From a virus, in IMG/VR virus record IMGVR_UViG_3300009183_003072, positions 1-25,736 of that record: a DNA stretch of 25,736 bases. One strand, 5' to 3'. The position numbers and the translations under genes are program-made. This document shows positions 5,916 through 11,359 of the stretch, in pieces. Position 1 is the stretch's first letter. Each line of letters begins with the position of its first letter. The notes under the pieces are model-generated. The model saw only the letters and a program-made list of their open reading frames with translations, did no database searches and had not been told where the DNA came from.

Positions 5916-6805
5916 AACGGGATAGCGTCCTGTCCTAGTTTCTTTGTGTGTCCTACCCGCCCATTCGGGTACCCACACTGACATAGTTCAGCAACGTTAT
6001 CGCAATCAAAGCAAGAGCCACACCAGGTACATGTACCCATGCTCTCCCATAAATCAGCTTCTGATATCCATGCGCTGCAATTAAAACATTCTTGTACTTC
6101 TAATTCATTATCTGGTTTGTCTTGTTTGATTGTATCTTTGGCTAACTTATTATACCCAGCCCAAGCATACTCATCATCGTAATCACCATACCAACCAGCG
6201 TACCGGCCAGTAACATTTGATGTACCATAGGAATAACCTAAGTTACATGTATCGTTAGACCACCATACACCTGACTCATCTTCTTTGCCTGACTCAGCAT
6301 TGAGTAGATACATAGGGTGCTTAGCGGCAGGGTCAATAGTAATGATACATACCTTTGAACCAGATGTATATTCTTGTAGCATATTCCAGATGAAGTCATC
6401 ATCTAATGCGGTAACCCCACCTAATCTAGGTAGTAACTCTTCAGCAAATACTTTAGTATCACTGCGGTCATCTTTATCTGGTATCTCAATAGGTAAGATA
6501 CCGTTATGCCCAAGATAGGTACGGTCATCATGACCTACTGCAAATGGGTGGCAATTCTCTAGTGTGCGAGAACCATGAGTAGCAAACCGAGCATGCCACA
6601 TGGCATAGCCATCTTGATAGATAGCACGTTGTGCTAAGAACCTATTGATAGATTCATCTGCGTCCATGCTTTTCTCTACTATGATTCTGTTCTCACTAGG
6701 TACGGCAATGGCAAAGCCAAAGCCATGTGGATTATTTAATGCAGAGTTCTCCAACTTATCTCTTGACGGAGTAACTCCTGGTGGTAGTACGCATAACATA
6801 CACAT
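5912..6805 (-). CDS. Class II glutamine amidotransferase-like protein with zinc-ribbon tail, 297 aa
   Basis: An N-terminal-nucleophile amidotransferase: after Met removal, C2 of MCMLC is the predicted nucleophile. WHARFATHGSR (70-80), ENCHPF (83-88), LGHNG (99-103) and RSDTK (114-118) are the conserved glutamine-binding and oxyanion motifs of the GATase-II fold. The C-terminal third (about 237-283) has many Cys pairs (CFNC, CTWC, CFDC, CQC), so one or two zinc ribbons are fused. Class II enzymes release ammonia from glutamine. The gene follows the amidoligase by two bases, suggesting that it feeds that ligase. No synthase domain is attached. Its own substrate is unproven. Confidence 0.8.
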   Translation of the reverse strand: MCMLCVLPPGVTPSRDKLENSALNNPHGFGFAIAVPSENRIIVEKSMDADESINRFLAQRAIYQDGYAMWHARFATHGSRTLENCHPFAVGHDDRTYLGHNGILPIEIPDKDDRSDTKVFAEELLPRLGGVTALDDDFIWNMLQEYTSGSKVCIITIDPAAKHPMYLLNAESGKEDESGVWWSNDTCNLGYSYGTSNVTGRYAGWYGDYDDEYAWAGYNKLAKDTIKQDKPDNELEVQECFNCSAWISEADLWESMGTCTWCGSCFDCDNVAELCQCGYPNGRVGHTKKLGQDAIPF

Positions 6806-6807
6806 GA

Positions 6808-8127
6808 TTAGTCCTCTCTACTCTCATTGTGTGAATCGCTATTGAATGAACGATTGATTGTCTCAAACAAATTAGGATACTTATCGGTATTAGAACCGAT
6901 GTAACCTACATACTTTACCCAAGAGAATGGTTTATCTTTGGGGATTATCTTAAGCTCACGAGTATATTCAACTACTGAATGAACAAACTCTAAGCCAGAT
7001 AATATTCTAGGTATATGTAATGAACCCTTAAACACACGAACTTCTAATGTATTATCTGGCTCGACATTAACGGCAGCATACCTACCATTTGATTGACTCT
7101 TGTATTTAACCTTTGGAATAATCTTACCTGCGTCAGAGAAGCTAGCATAGTTAGAACTACGACCAGCAATCCTTTGTACTTGGCGTTCATTATCATAGAT
7201 TAGTTTAATGAATCTAATCTGATGGTCGTCATCATCGAATGCAGTACGACTTACATGTACGTGCAATCCACAAGTACTAGTATTCCAAGACCTGAATCTT
7301 AACTTCTTAAGTTCAGTTAGCATAGTCCAAGGAAAATTCTTTTGATACTCTTCAAGTGTATGCGGATGAGTAACAATCTCAAAGCCATTGACTAGAGAAC
7401 CATCACCCTTAAGATAGCCACGATACTTGCGATTACGCATTGGATTCATAGCATTATGTGCTAGTTCAGCACCTATTGCATAGTTGTCATTAGTATCTTC
7501 TACCTCTAACTCAAAGCCAAGGTAGTACTTACCTTCACCCCAAAATCTAGGGTCAGGTTTATAACTCCAGCTATGCACCCACTCGCTGTAATTTCTAGTG
7601 CGACTATCGCAACTATGACCGTCCTCTTCACCAAAGCAATCACCACAATCATCACACTCTATCTCTTGATTGTAACAATCACGGCACCTGCTATCTTGAT
7701 GTAACTCAGACCAGTATAAATCGTCTGCGTCACCAAACATTTGATTACATTCATCACATGCAACATAATCAGGATTGTTTTCTTCCCATTGTTCTGAACA
7801 TGATGGGCAGTATAATTTGTTATGAATATAATTCATCTTAACTTTAGGTACACCGCCGGTGTGCCATCCACCCCAACGACTACCTAAAAAATAGTGATTA
7901 CATTCATCACATTGTGTAGCACATCTTTTATGACCATAGATTATTTCAAGGCAGTCATTGTCAGGAGATATTCTTGCAGACATTTGTACCTTTGAGTATC
8001 TATAATTCCAGACGGCGTCAACATCACCTGTTGTGTCTGGCTCTGCATATATGTCATTACATACACCACATACATCTCGTATGGTTTCGGTAACGACATC
8101 ACTTGATGTCTCTACTACATCAGGCAT
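6808..8127 (-). CDS. Amidoligase (glutamine-synthetase-like COOH-NH2 ligase) with N-terminal zinc ribbons, 439 aa
   Basis: Residues about 200-420 match the Amidoligase_2 family: GFELEVE (204-210), DGSL (242-245), GFEIVTHP (248-255), CGLHVHVS (286-293), and a late VNVEPDNTLEVRVFKGSL. The acids and His pair fit the metal and ATP site of glutamine-synthetase-like ligases, which join a carboxylate to an amine. Residues 20-175 hold at least four cysteine knuckles (CGVC, CDEC, CPSC, CDEC, CRDC, CDDCGDC), an unusually long zinc-ribbon array. The start has AAGGAA seven bases upstream. With the amidotransferase it forms a likely two-gene amidation or peptide-modifying system. The target is unknown. 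Confidence 0.8.
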   Translation of the reverse strand: MPDVVETSSDVVTETIRDVCGVCNDIYAEPDTTGDVDAVWNYRYSKVQMSARISPDNDCLEIIYGHKRCATQCDECNHYFLGSRWGGWHTGGVPKVKMNYIHNKLYCPSCSEQWEENNPDYVACDECNQMFGDADDLYWSELHQDSRCRDCYNQEIECDDCGDCFGEEDGHSCDSRTRNYSEWVHSWSYKPDPRFWGEGKYYLGFELEVEDTNDNYAIGAELAHNAMNPMRNRKYRGYLKGDGSLVNGFEIVTHPHTLEEYQKNFPWTMLTELKKLRFRSWNTSTCGLHVHVSRTAFDDDDHQIRFIKLIYDNERQVQRIAGRSSNYASFSDAGKIIPKVKYKSQSNGRYAAVNVEPDNTLEVRVFKGSLHIPRILSGLEFVHSVVEYTRELKIIPKDKPFSWVKYVGYIGSNTDKYPNLFETINRSFNSDSHNESRED

Positions 8128-8142
8128 TGCATTTCCTTTCTG

Positions 8143-8589
8143 TTAGTACCAACCGTGTTTGCGGTGGTGTGTCCAAGCAATAGACGGACGTCCATATCTA
8201 TGTTCTATATAGGCCAGCCCACGCTCAATCTGCAGCGGGGCTGGCGCTTTAGGGTCCAGTCCTAATATCTGTGGTATACCACCCGCATGTTTACCTGTAT
8301 GTTTATCTGCACTCTTATTGAAAGCTTCATGCCTCCAGTTAGATTCAGCAGTCCACAATTTATTTAAAGCTATGAACTCTGATGAGTTCCAGTCGTACAT
8401 CATGTTCATGTATGCACGTGCATAAGTTTTAGCAAGGCGCGGTGTCCAATGAGAGTTAGGTGCCTCTTTACATTCTGCCCTACTACCTACTGCTATTGCA
8501 TATGCAGATGATGGATACCCAATCAACCCAGTAAAGATTAACCAGAAAGAACTTAAGAGAGATAGAGCACGTTTAACTTTATCTTTCAT
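8143..8589 (-). CDS. Secreted lytic transglycosylase-like muralytic enzyme (endolysin candidate), 148 aa
   Basis: An N-terminal signal sequence (positive MKDKVKR, a hydrophobic stretch at 8-24, likely cleavage after AYA at 31) precedes a small lysozyme-like domain. KLWTAESNW (78-85) contains the expected catalytic Glu, E82. AGGIPQILG follows, then a GLAYIEHRYG helix and an end in AWTHHRKHGWY. This pattern, ending in GWY, is typical of the transglycosylase domain of secreted actinobacterial cell-wall proteins. It probably cleaves peptidoglycan and could be exported by the host Sec system. Its ATG overlaps the upstream 37-residue ORF as ATGA. The location outside the virion block is consistent with a lysis role. 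Confidence 0.75.
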   Translation of the reverse strand: MKDKVKRALSLLSSFWLIFTGLIGYPSSAYAIAVGSRAECKEAPNSHWTPRLAKTYARAYMNMMYDWNSSEFIALNKLWTAESNWRHEAFNKSADKHTGKHAGGIPQILGLDPKAPAPLQIERGLAYIEHRYGRPSIAWTHHRKHGWY

Positions 8590-8699
8590 TCTTCATCCTC
8601 CCACATGCGGTCGGGTAGTCCGGTATCGTTCTCGTCTACATCATCCTCTGTTCCATTTAAGGCATAGTCATCACCCTGTAAATACATAGGTTCACTCAT
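8586..8699 (-). CDS. Small acidic protein, 37 aa
   Basis: A short ORF (MSEPMYLQGDDYALNG start) with a very acidic second half. The ATG at 8699 shares its A with the TAA of the preceding ORF (TAATG), and its own TGA overlaps the start of the muralytic gene (ATGA). GGAG lies about ten bases upstream. Perfect packing at both ends supports real translation. The function is unknown; it may act mainly to couple translation into the muralytic gene. Confidence 0.55.
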   Translation of the reverse strand: MSEPMYLQGDDYALNGTEDDVDENDTGLPDRMWEDEE

Positions 8700-8866
8700 T
8701 AGTTATGCACTCCATACTTCCAACATACATCATGCACTGCTTTATTTAGTAAGCTTATAAACTCAGCCTTCCTTGCTTCATTCATATTGCTTACATCTGT
8801 GTTACGGATACGGCATTCCCAGAGATTATCATTCATAGTATTCATTTCCAATCCATTGGGCTTCAT
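8699..8866 (-). CDS. Small hypothetical protein, 55 aa
   Basis: The ATG at 8866 is preceded by a near-perfect AGGAGG six bases upstream, which lies inside the previous ORF. The protein starts MKPNGLEMNTMND and continues as a mixed-charge helix with two cysteines. It overlaps the upstream ORF by 38 bases in another frame and ends with a TAATG junction. No family is recognised. Confidence 0.65.
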   Translation of the reverse strand: MKPNGLEMNTMNDNLWECRIRNTDVSNMNEARKAEFISLLNKAVHDVCWKYGVHN

Positions 8867-9002
8867 ACGTTTCCTCCTGGTCTATAGGTGCAAGCCAAGC
8901 ATTATGTAGCCTGGCTTGTTCGACTGCGTCTACTTCATTTAGTGCGGTTACATCTTGCTCTTGCTCATAGGTGGTAAGTTTCCACACTTTATATTTAGGC
9001 AT
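8829..9002 (-). CDS. Small hypothetical protein, 57 aa
   Basis: The start reads MPKYKVWKLTTYEQ, a beta-strand-like opening, followed by a helix rich in Glu and Ala and an acidic, aromatic end (IGNEYYE). The ATG is joined to the previous stop as TAATG, with AGGG about five bases upstream. The function is unknown. Confidence 0.6.
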   Translation of the reverse strand: MPKYKVWKLTTYEQEQDVTALNEVDAVEQARLHNAWLAPIDQEETYEAQWIGNEYYE

Positions 9003-9157
9003 TAGACCCTGCCTTCCTCAACAAGTCCATCAAGTATGTCGCCTACCATTATGATAATTGACATATCATCTTGATTAATAGAACCACTAGAGCCTACTTT
9101 GTAGCAGACATCTATTGCTCCTTTGATTTGTTCTTCAGTGTAACCCATCAGACTCAT
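9002..9157 (-). CDS. Small acidic hypothetical protein, 51 aa
   Basis: I chose the ATG at 9157 because AGGAGG lies six bases upstream; another in-frame ATG at 9148 is possible. The protein starts MSLMGYTEEQIKGAI and looks like two helices with an acidic end. It overlaps the end of the 103-residue gene and ends with a TAATG junction. No family is recognised. Confidence 0.6.
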   Translation of the reverse strand: MSLMGYTEEQIKGAIDVCYKVGSSGSINQDDMSIIIMVGDILDGLVEEGRV

Positions 9158-9446
9158 CTGATTCCTCCTTGTATTGTTTGATTAGATGATTGAGTTCATC
9201 CTCCCAATCAGGCTCAGTCGTTGGCACTTGAAATGATGCAGAGCTTTCAGTAACATTGACCGGTTTGATGTAGTCAATTTTAGCAAAGGTTGCATTCTCA
9301 TTCATATTCTTAATTAGAAAGTCTAGTATTTCATAGACTGACTGTTCGCCTGCCCATTGCAGTCGTACCTCATTGTACTTTTTGTACTCAGGGTATTTCT
9401 CTATGTCTATCTCAGTTCTAAAGACTACTGGTGTATAGATTTCCAC
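9135..9446 (-). CDS. Hypothetical protein, 103 aa
   Basis: A GTG start at 9446 has an excellent GAGGAGGT signal about five bases upstream. The protein has a beta-rich N-terminal part (EIYTPVVFRTEIDI) and a helix around residues 33-50 (GEQSVYEILDFLIKNM). A variable middle leads to an acidic helical tail (WEDELNHLIKQYKEES). I do not recognise a family. It is the largest of the run of short genes before the muralytic enzyme. Confidence 0.65.
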   Translation of the reverse strand: MEIYTPVVFRTEIDIEKYPEYKKYNEVRLQWAGEQSVYEILDFLIKNMNENATFAKIDYIKPVNVTESSASFQVPTTEPDWEDELNHLIKQYKEESDESDGLH

Positions 9447-9447
9447 G

Positions 9448-9579
9448 TTACCTCCTCATTAATCTAATTGAATAAGTTAATCCGACTGCACCTACTGCCA
9501 GCCAGGTTGGTACCTGCATGGCTAGACCTATGCTATCTGCATATAGTTCTAACCATTCTATTCCGACTGCGATTTCCAT
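9448..9579 (-). CDS. Small single-pass membrane protein, 43 aa
   Basis: After an acidic N-terminal stretch, residues about 20-38 form one hydrophobic segment (MQVPTWLAVGAVGLTYSI) ending in the positive RLMRR, the layout of a membrane anchor with its C terminus in the cytoplasm. AAAGGAAA lies six bases before the ATG. The stop is one base before the next start. In a lysis-linked cluster a 43-residue membrane protein could be a holin-like or antiholin-like factor, but with a single helix this is a guess. Confidence 0.6.
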   Translation of the reverse strand: MEIAVGIEWLELYADSIGLAMQVPTWLAVGAVGLTYSIRLMRR

Positions 9580-9613
9580 ATGTTTCCTTTCATAGATGAT
9601 GGACTTCCAATGT

Positions 9614-9637
9614 CCCGCCATAGTACGGCGGGCTTTT
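9614..9637 (+). other. GC-rich hairpin with a T run on the plus strand
   Basis: CCCGCC (9614-9619) and GGCGGG (9627-9632) pair perfectly around a seven-base loop, followed on the plus strand by CTTTT. The U run is on the strand opposite to the genes here. It may end antisense transcription or simply fold in the leader of the small-gene cluster. Confidence 0.4.
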
Positions 9638-9638
9638 G

Positions 9639-9678
9639 AAAAAAATAGAGGGATACCAAGCCGAAGCCTGGTATCCCT
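9639..9678 (-). terminator. Strong rho-independent terminator, leftward
   Basis: On the minus strand AGGGATACCA (9678..9669) pairs with TGGTATCCCT (9658..9649). It is capped by a CTTCGG-type loop and followed by CTA and a run of seven T (9645..9639). It lies ten bases after the stop of the SSB-like gene. This is the clearest terminator in the window and would separate that gene from the short-gene cluster. Confidence 0.85.
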
Positions 9679-9687
9679 GAGTATTTA

Positions 9688-10014
9688 TTAGATGCCTACT
9701 GTTAGTTCACTTACTTCGATTTGAGTCCATGGCTTGCGACGGTCAGCATTTTCTACATCTTTGCGTCTATCGAAGTTAGTTACTAGTCTGCCTGTAAGTT
9801 TTACATTCTCTATAACTCCGCTTTCATTTGGAGTTAAGCCGTCTGCTAAACCTAAGCGACTTTGAGTAAATACGATTGGGAAAGTAAAGACACAACCTGT
9901 TTTCCCGCTATCAAGAATAGCGTACTGAGAGAATGAAGCGGTTTTGATTTTCCAATTTCCGTTCTCTTTAGTTTGGATATTCTTGATTTGTCCTGTTAGT
10001 GATACTGTGTTCAT
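9688..10014 (-). CDS. Probable OB-fold single-stranded-DNA-binding-like protein, 108 aa
   Basis: The pattern MNTVSLTGQIKNIQT, then WKIKTASFSQYAI, then a second strand set (VIENVKLTGRLVTNF) and a basic segment (DRRKDVENADRRK) resembles the five-strand OB fold of SSB-like proteins. There is no acidic SSB tail. I chose the ATG at 10014, preceded by GGAG at six bases, over one at 10026 with no signal. A strong terminator follows, so it may be expressed at a higher level than the genes beyond. The OB assignment is from pattern only. Confidence 0.55.
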   Translation of the reverse strand: MNTVSLTGQIKNIQTKENGNWKIKTASFSQYAILDSGKTGCVFTFPIVFTQSRLGLADGLTPNESGVIENVKLTGRLVTNFDRRKDVENADRRKPWTQIEVSELTVGI

Positions 10015-10053
10015 TTGGTGCTCCATTTCTTAGTTAGTTGGATTTTCTGGGGG

Positions 10054-10091
10054 TTGCCCCCTGTCACTTGTTACTGGGGGCAAGCCTTTTT
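10054..10091. other. GC-rich hairpin between two leftward genes
   Basis: TTGCCCCC (10054-10061) pairs with GGGGGCAA (10076-10083) over 14 bases; a smaller GGGGG/CCCCC hairpin competes at 10049-10061. A run of five T follows on the plus strand, not on the gene strand. It sits right after the stop of the 133-residue gene and could be a U-less terminator leftward or a terminator for antisense RNA. Confidence 0.45.
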
Positions 10092-10491
10092 ACGATACGT
10101 ATTCGTCGCAGTTAACGCACTTAACCTGCGCTAGCGTTGTTAGATGACACCAGTTACAAACAACTTGATTGTTTGGAATTTCAGTGTCATCGTCGAAGGA
10201 TATAGATTCTGCACGAGCATGAATCTCACCTTCGTAGTACTCCTTGCGAAGTATAGGCTCCCCGTCTTTGTCGATACCGACTTTAACGATGGAACTTATC
10301 CAGTCATGGCCACTGGCTTGGGTTGTATATATCCACTGGTACTTGTATTGAAGGTTGCCTTCATCTACAAGTTCATGGGCTAGGTCTGCTACTCGAGCGT
10401 CTGCAAGGTCTTGGCAGTTATCGCACAAGGCGTCCATTTGCATGCAGTCGTAGCATTGGTTGGTAATGTTTATGCCGTTATTAGGCTCCAC
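10090..10491 (-). CDS. Zinc-knuckle hypothetical protein, 133 aa
   Basis: Two cysteine clusters, CYDCMQMDALCDNC near residues 13-26 and CNWCHL with VKCVNC near 112-129, frame a beta-rich middle (YKYQWIYTT, VKVGIDKDGEPILRKEYY). It looks like a protein with a zinc ribbon at each end. The start is GTG at 10491 inside the end of the upstream gene, so translation is probably coupled. No family is recognised. Confidence 0.65.
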   Translation of the reverse strand: MEPNNGINITNQCYDCMQMDALCDNCQDLADARVADLAHELVDEGNLQYKYQWIYTTQASGHDWISSIVKVGIDKDGEPILRKEYYEGEIHARAESISFDDDTEIPNNQVVCNWCHLTTLAQVKCVNCDEYVS

Positions 10492-10696
10492 TTACTTCTC
10501 CTTCGGTTCCGTCGGTTAAGTGAAAGAACCAGCGAGCAACTTCTGCGTTGGTAACACCAACGATAGGTATTTGCTTACGCTTTACCATGCGTAACGCTAA
10601 CTTGTTAGGTGAGTATCCACCTATGGTCTTGCCGGTCTTTTTTTGAACCTTAGGTCTTTTCTTAGATGCTTTACCATTAGGTCTTGTAGTATTCAT
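10481..10696 (-). CDS. Small basic protein, 71 aa, first gene of the leftward block
   Basis: The first 40 residues are rich in Lys and Arg (MNTTRPNGKASKKRPKVQKK), suggesting nucleic-acid contact. The rest (GVTNAEVARWFFHLTDG) is a short folded part. I chose the ATG at 10696, with GAAGGG about seven bases upstream, over a reading that begins at 10717. It directly borders the structured non-coding region and could act on it. That link is inference. Confidence 0.6.
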   Translation of the reverse strand: MNTTRPNGKASKKRPKVQKKTGKTIGGYSPNKLALRMVKRKQIPIVGVTNAEVARWFFHLTDGTEGEVSGA

Positions 10697-10737
10697 TTTT
10701 ACCCTTCTGACTCTCAACCTTTGAAAGTCACCTACAA

Positions 10738-10832
10738 TTGGACACCCTAACGCACCTGAGCGTATTCCAGCTCAGGCTCCGAGTCGCGCTCTAAGGGCTG
10801 AAGGCCCTTGCGACTTGCGGACGGGTGTACAA
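10738..10832. ncRNA. Candidate structured RNA, three-stem fold
   Basis: A closing stem pairs TTG-g-ACACCC (10738-10747) with GGGTGT-a-CAA (10823-10832), nine pairs with one mismatch. Inside are hairpin A, CCTGAGC (10755-10761) with GCTCAGG (10770-10776), and hairpin B. In hairpin B, AGTCGC (10782-10787) with GCGACT (10810-10815) stacks on AAGGGC (10793-10798) with GCCCTT (10804-10809). The fold resembles a cloverleaf lacking one arm. There is no T-loop motif or CCA end, so it is not a normal tRNA. The strand is not decided by the sequence. Confidence 0.5.
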
Positions 10833-10900
10833 TGGGAACACCAGCGAACTCTGTCTGTGTCCAGCAGTAGGCAGTAAGGCAGTTACTCTTTAACAACATT

Positions 10901-11043
10901 GAACGGCGCCAGCCGTTCCTTGCTTTTAAATCTTGTGCTTGGCATGGGATTTTTATTTAAATCCTGAAGCACACGGAGCGCCTGTTTAAGGCGTGGAGTG
11001 AGCAGTCCTGCAGACGCCTGACTGTATAGCAGTACAGAGCGTC
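10901..11043. repeat. Run of four hairpins
   Basis: In order: GAACGGC/GCCGTTC (10901-10918, four-base loop); TGTGCTT/AAGCACA (10934-10973) enclosing GGATTT/AAATCC; CGCCT/AGGCG (10979-10993); and GACGC/GCGTC enclosing CTGTA/TACAG (11013-11043). All stems are perfect. Together with the neighbours they look like one extended folded RNA rather than separate sites. Confidence 0.5.
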
Positions 11044-11050
11044 AGTCTTG

Positions 11051-11083
11051 AAAGCCGGAGGGTCGTATGACCCGGAGGCTTTT
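11051..11083 (+). terminator. Rightward terminator-like hairpin before the terminase
   Basis: AAAGCC (11051-11056) pairs with GGCTTT (11077-11082) and GGGTC (11060-11064) with GACCC (11069-11073), around a four-base loop. TTTT then AAAT follow on the plus strand. It would stop RNA entering from the left, that is, a transcript of the structured region, about 280 bases before the terminase gene. The T run is short, so termination could be partial or regulated. Confidence 0.55.
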
Positions 11084-11144
11084 AAATGTCAGTCGTAAGT
11101 AGTTATGTATCTCTCCCTAAAATTATTTGTGGTTATAGTGACCC

Positions 11145-11186
11145 TTGCTAAATCAGTACAAAATAGGACATAACGACCTATTTAGC
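11145..11186 (+). promoter_or_regulatory. Candidate late promoter with overlapping palindromes
   Basis: TTGCTA (11145-11150) and CATAAC (11169-11174), 18 bases apart, each match four of six consensus positions. The palindrome AAATAGG/CCTATTT (11161-11167, 11177-11183) straddles the -10. A second one, GCTAAAT/ATTTAGC (11147-11153, 11180-11186), shares bases with it, so as RNA or cruciform the two exclude each other. This looks like an operator or switch at the start of the rightward block. Confidence 0.4.
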
Positions 11187-11243
11187 ATAGGTGATAAAAA
11201 TAGTTGAGAATAAAACGTCCGTTTTACCTGTTTGGACGGATTA

Positions 11244-11309
11244 GTACTGTATGTAGCAGTAAGTTATTCGCCAGGCTTTTATATAGCCTGGCTCATACAG
11301 TTACAGTAC
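11244..11309. repeat. Nested hairpin just upstream of the terminase gene
   Basis: An inner stem GCCAGGC/GCCTGGC (11270-11276, 11286-11292) is enclosed by ACTGTAT/ATACAGT (11246-11252, 11295-11301). An alternative outer stem is GTACTGTA/TACAGTAC (11244-11251, 11302-11309). A smaller CGTCC/GGACG pair precedes it (11216-11238). It ends 50 bases before the terminase ATG. It may be a packaging site or a leader control element. Confidence 0.5.
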
Positions 11310-11359
11310 AGGTGACTGACAGACAGTGTAGGACGGCGAAAGACTATCTAAAGGACACC

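Larger units (their letters stand above)
10697..11359. other. Gene-free divergent region dense in inverted repeats
   Basis: About 660 bases between the leftward and rightward blocks have no ORF with both a good start signal and protein-like composition. At least ten perfect inverted repeats of five to nine bases lie close together, several nested, listed as separate entries. Base composition is more GC-rich than in the flanking genes at 10740-11080 and AT-rich at 11083-11215. Its position just before the terminase suits a late promoter, a leader RNA, a packaging site, or a combination. Confidence 0.7.

Noticed and set aside
10144-10383. Plus-strand 79-residue ORF
   Set aside because: It lies opposite a good zinc-knuckle gene and has no start signal or recognisable pattern.
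10738-10832. Functional tRNA gene
   Set aside because: The fold is cloverleaf-like, but it has no T-loop consensus, no seven-base anticodon loop with a five-pair stem, and no CCA end on either strand.
10740-11083. tmRNA, RNase P RNA or GOLLD RNA
   Set aside because: The length of about 345 bases would suit tmRNA, but neither its conserved ends nor the RNase P core motifs are visible. GOLLD is about twice as long and I cannot confirm its motifs by eye.
11204-11359. N-terminal extension of the terminase from a TTG
   Set aside because: There is no Shine-Dalgarno, the translation does not look like a terminase, and the DNA is full of hairpins. The ATG at 11360 has AAAGGA upstream.
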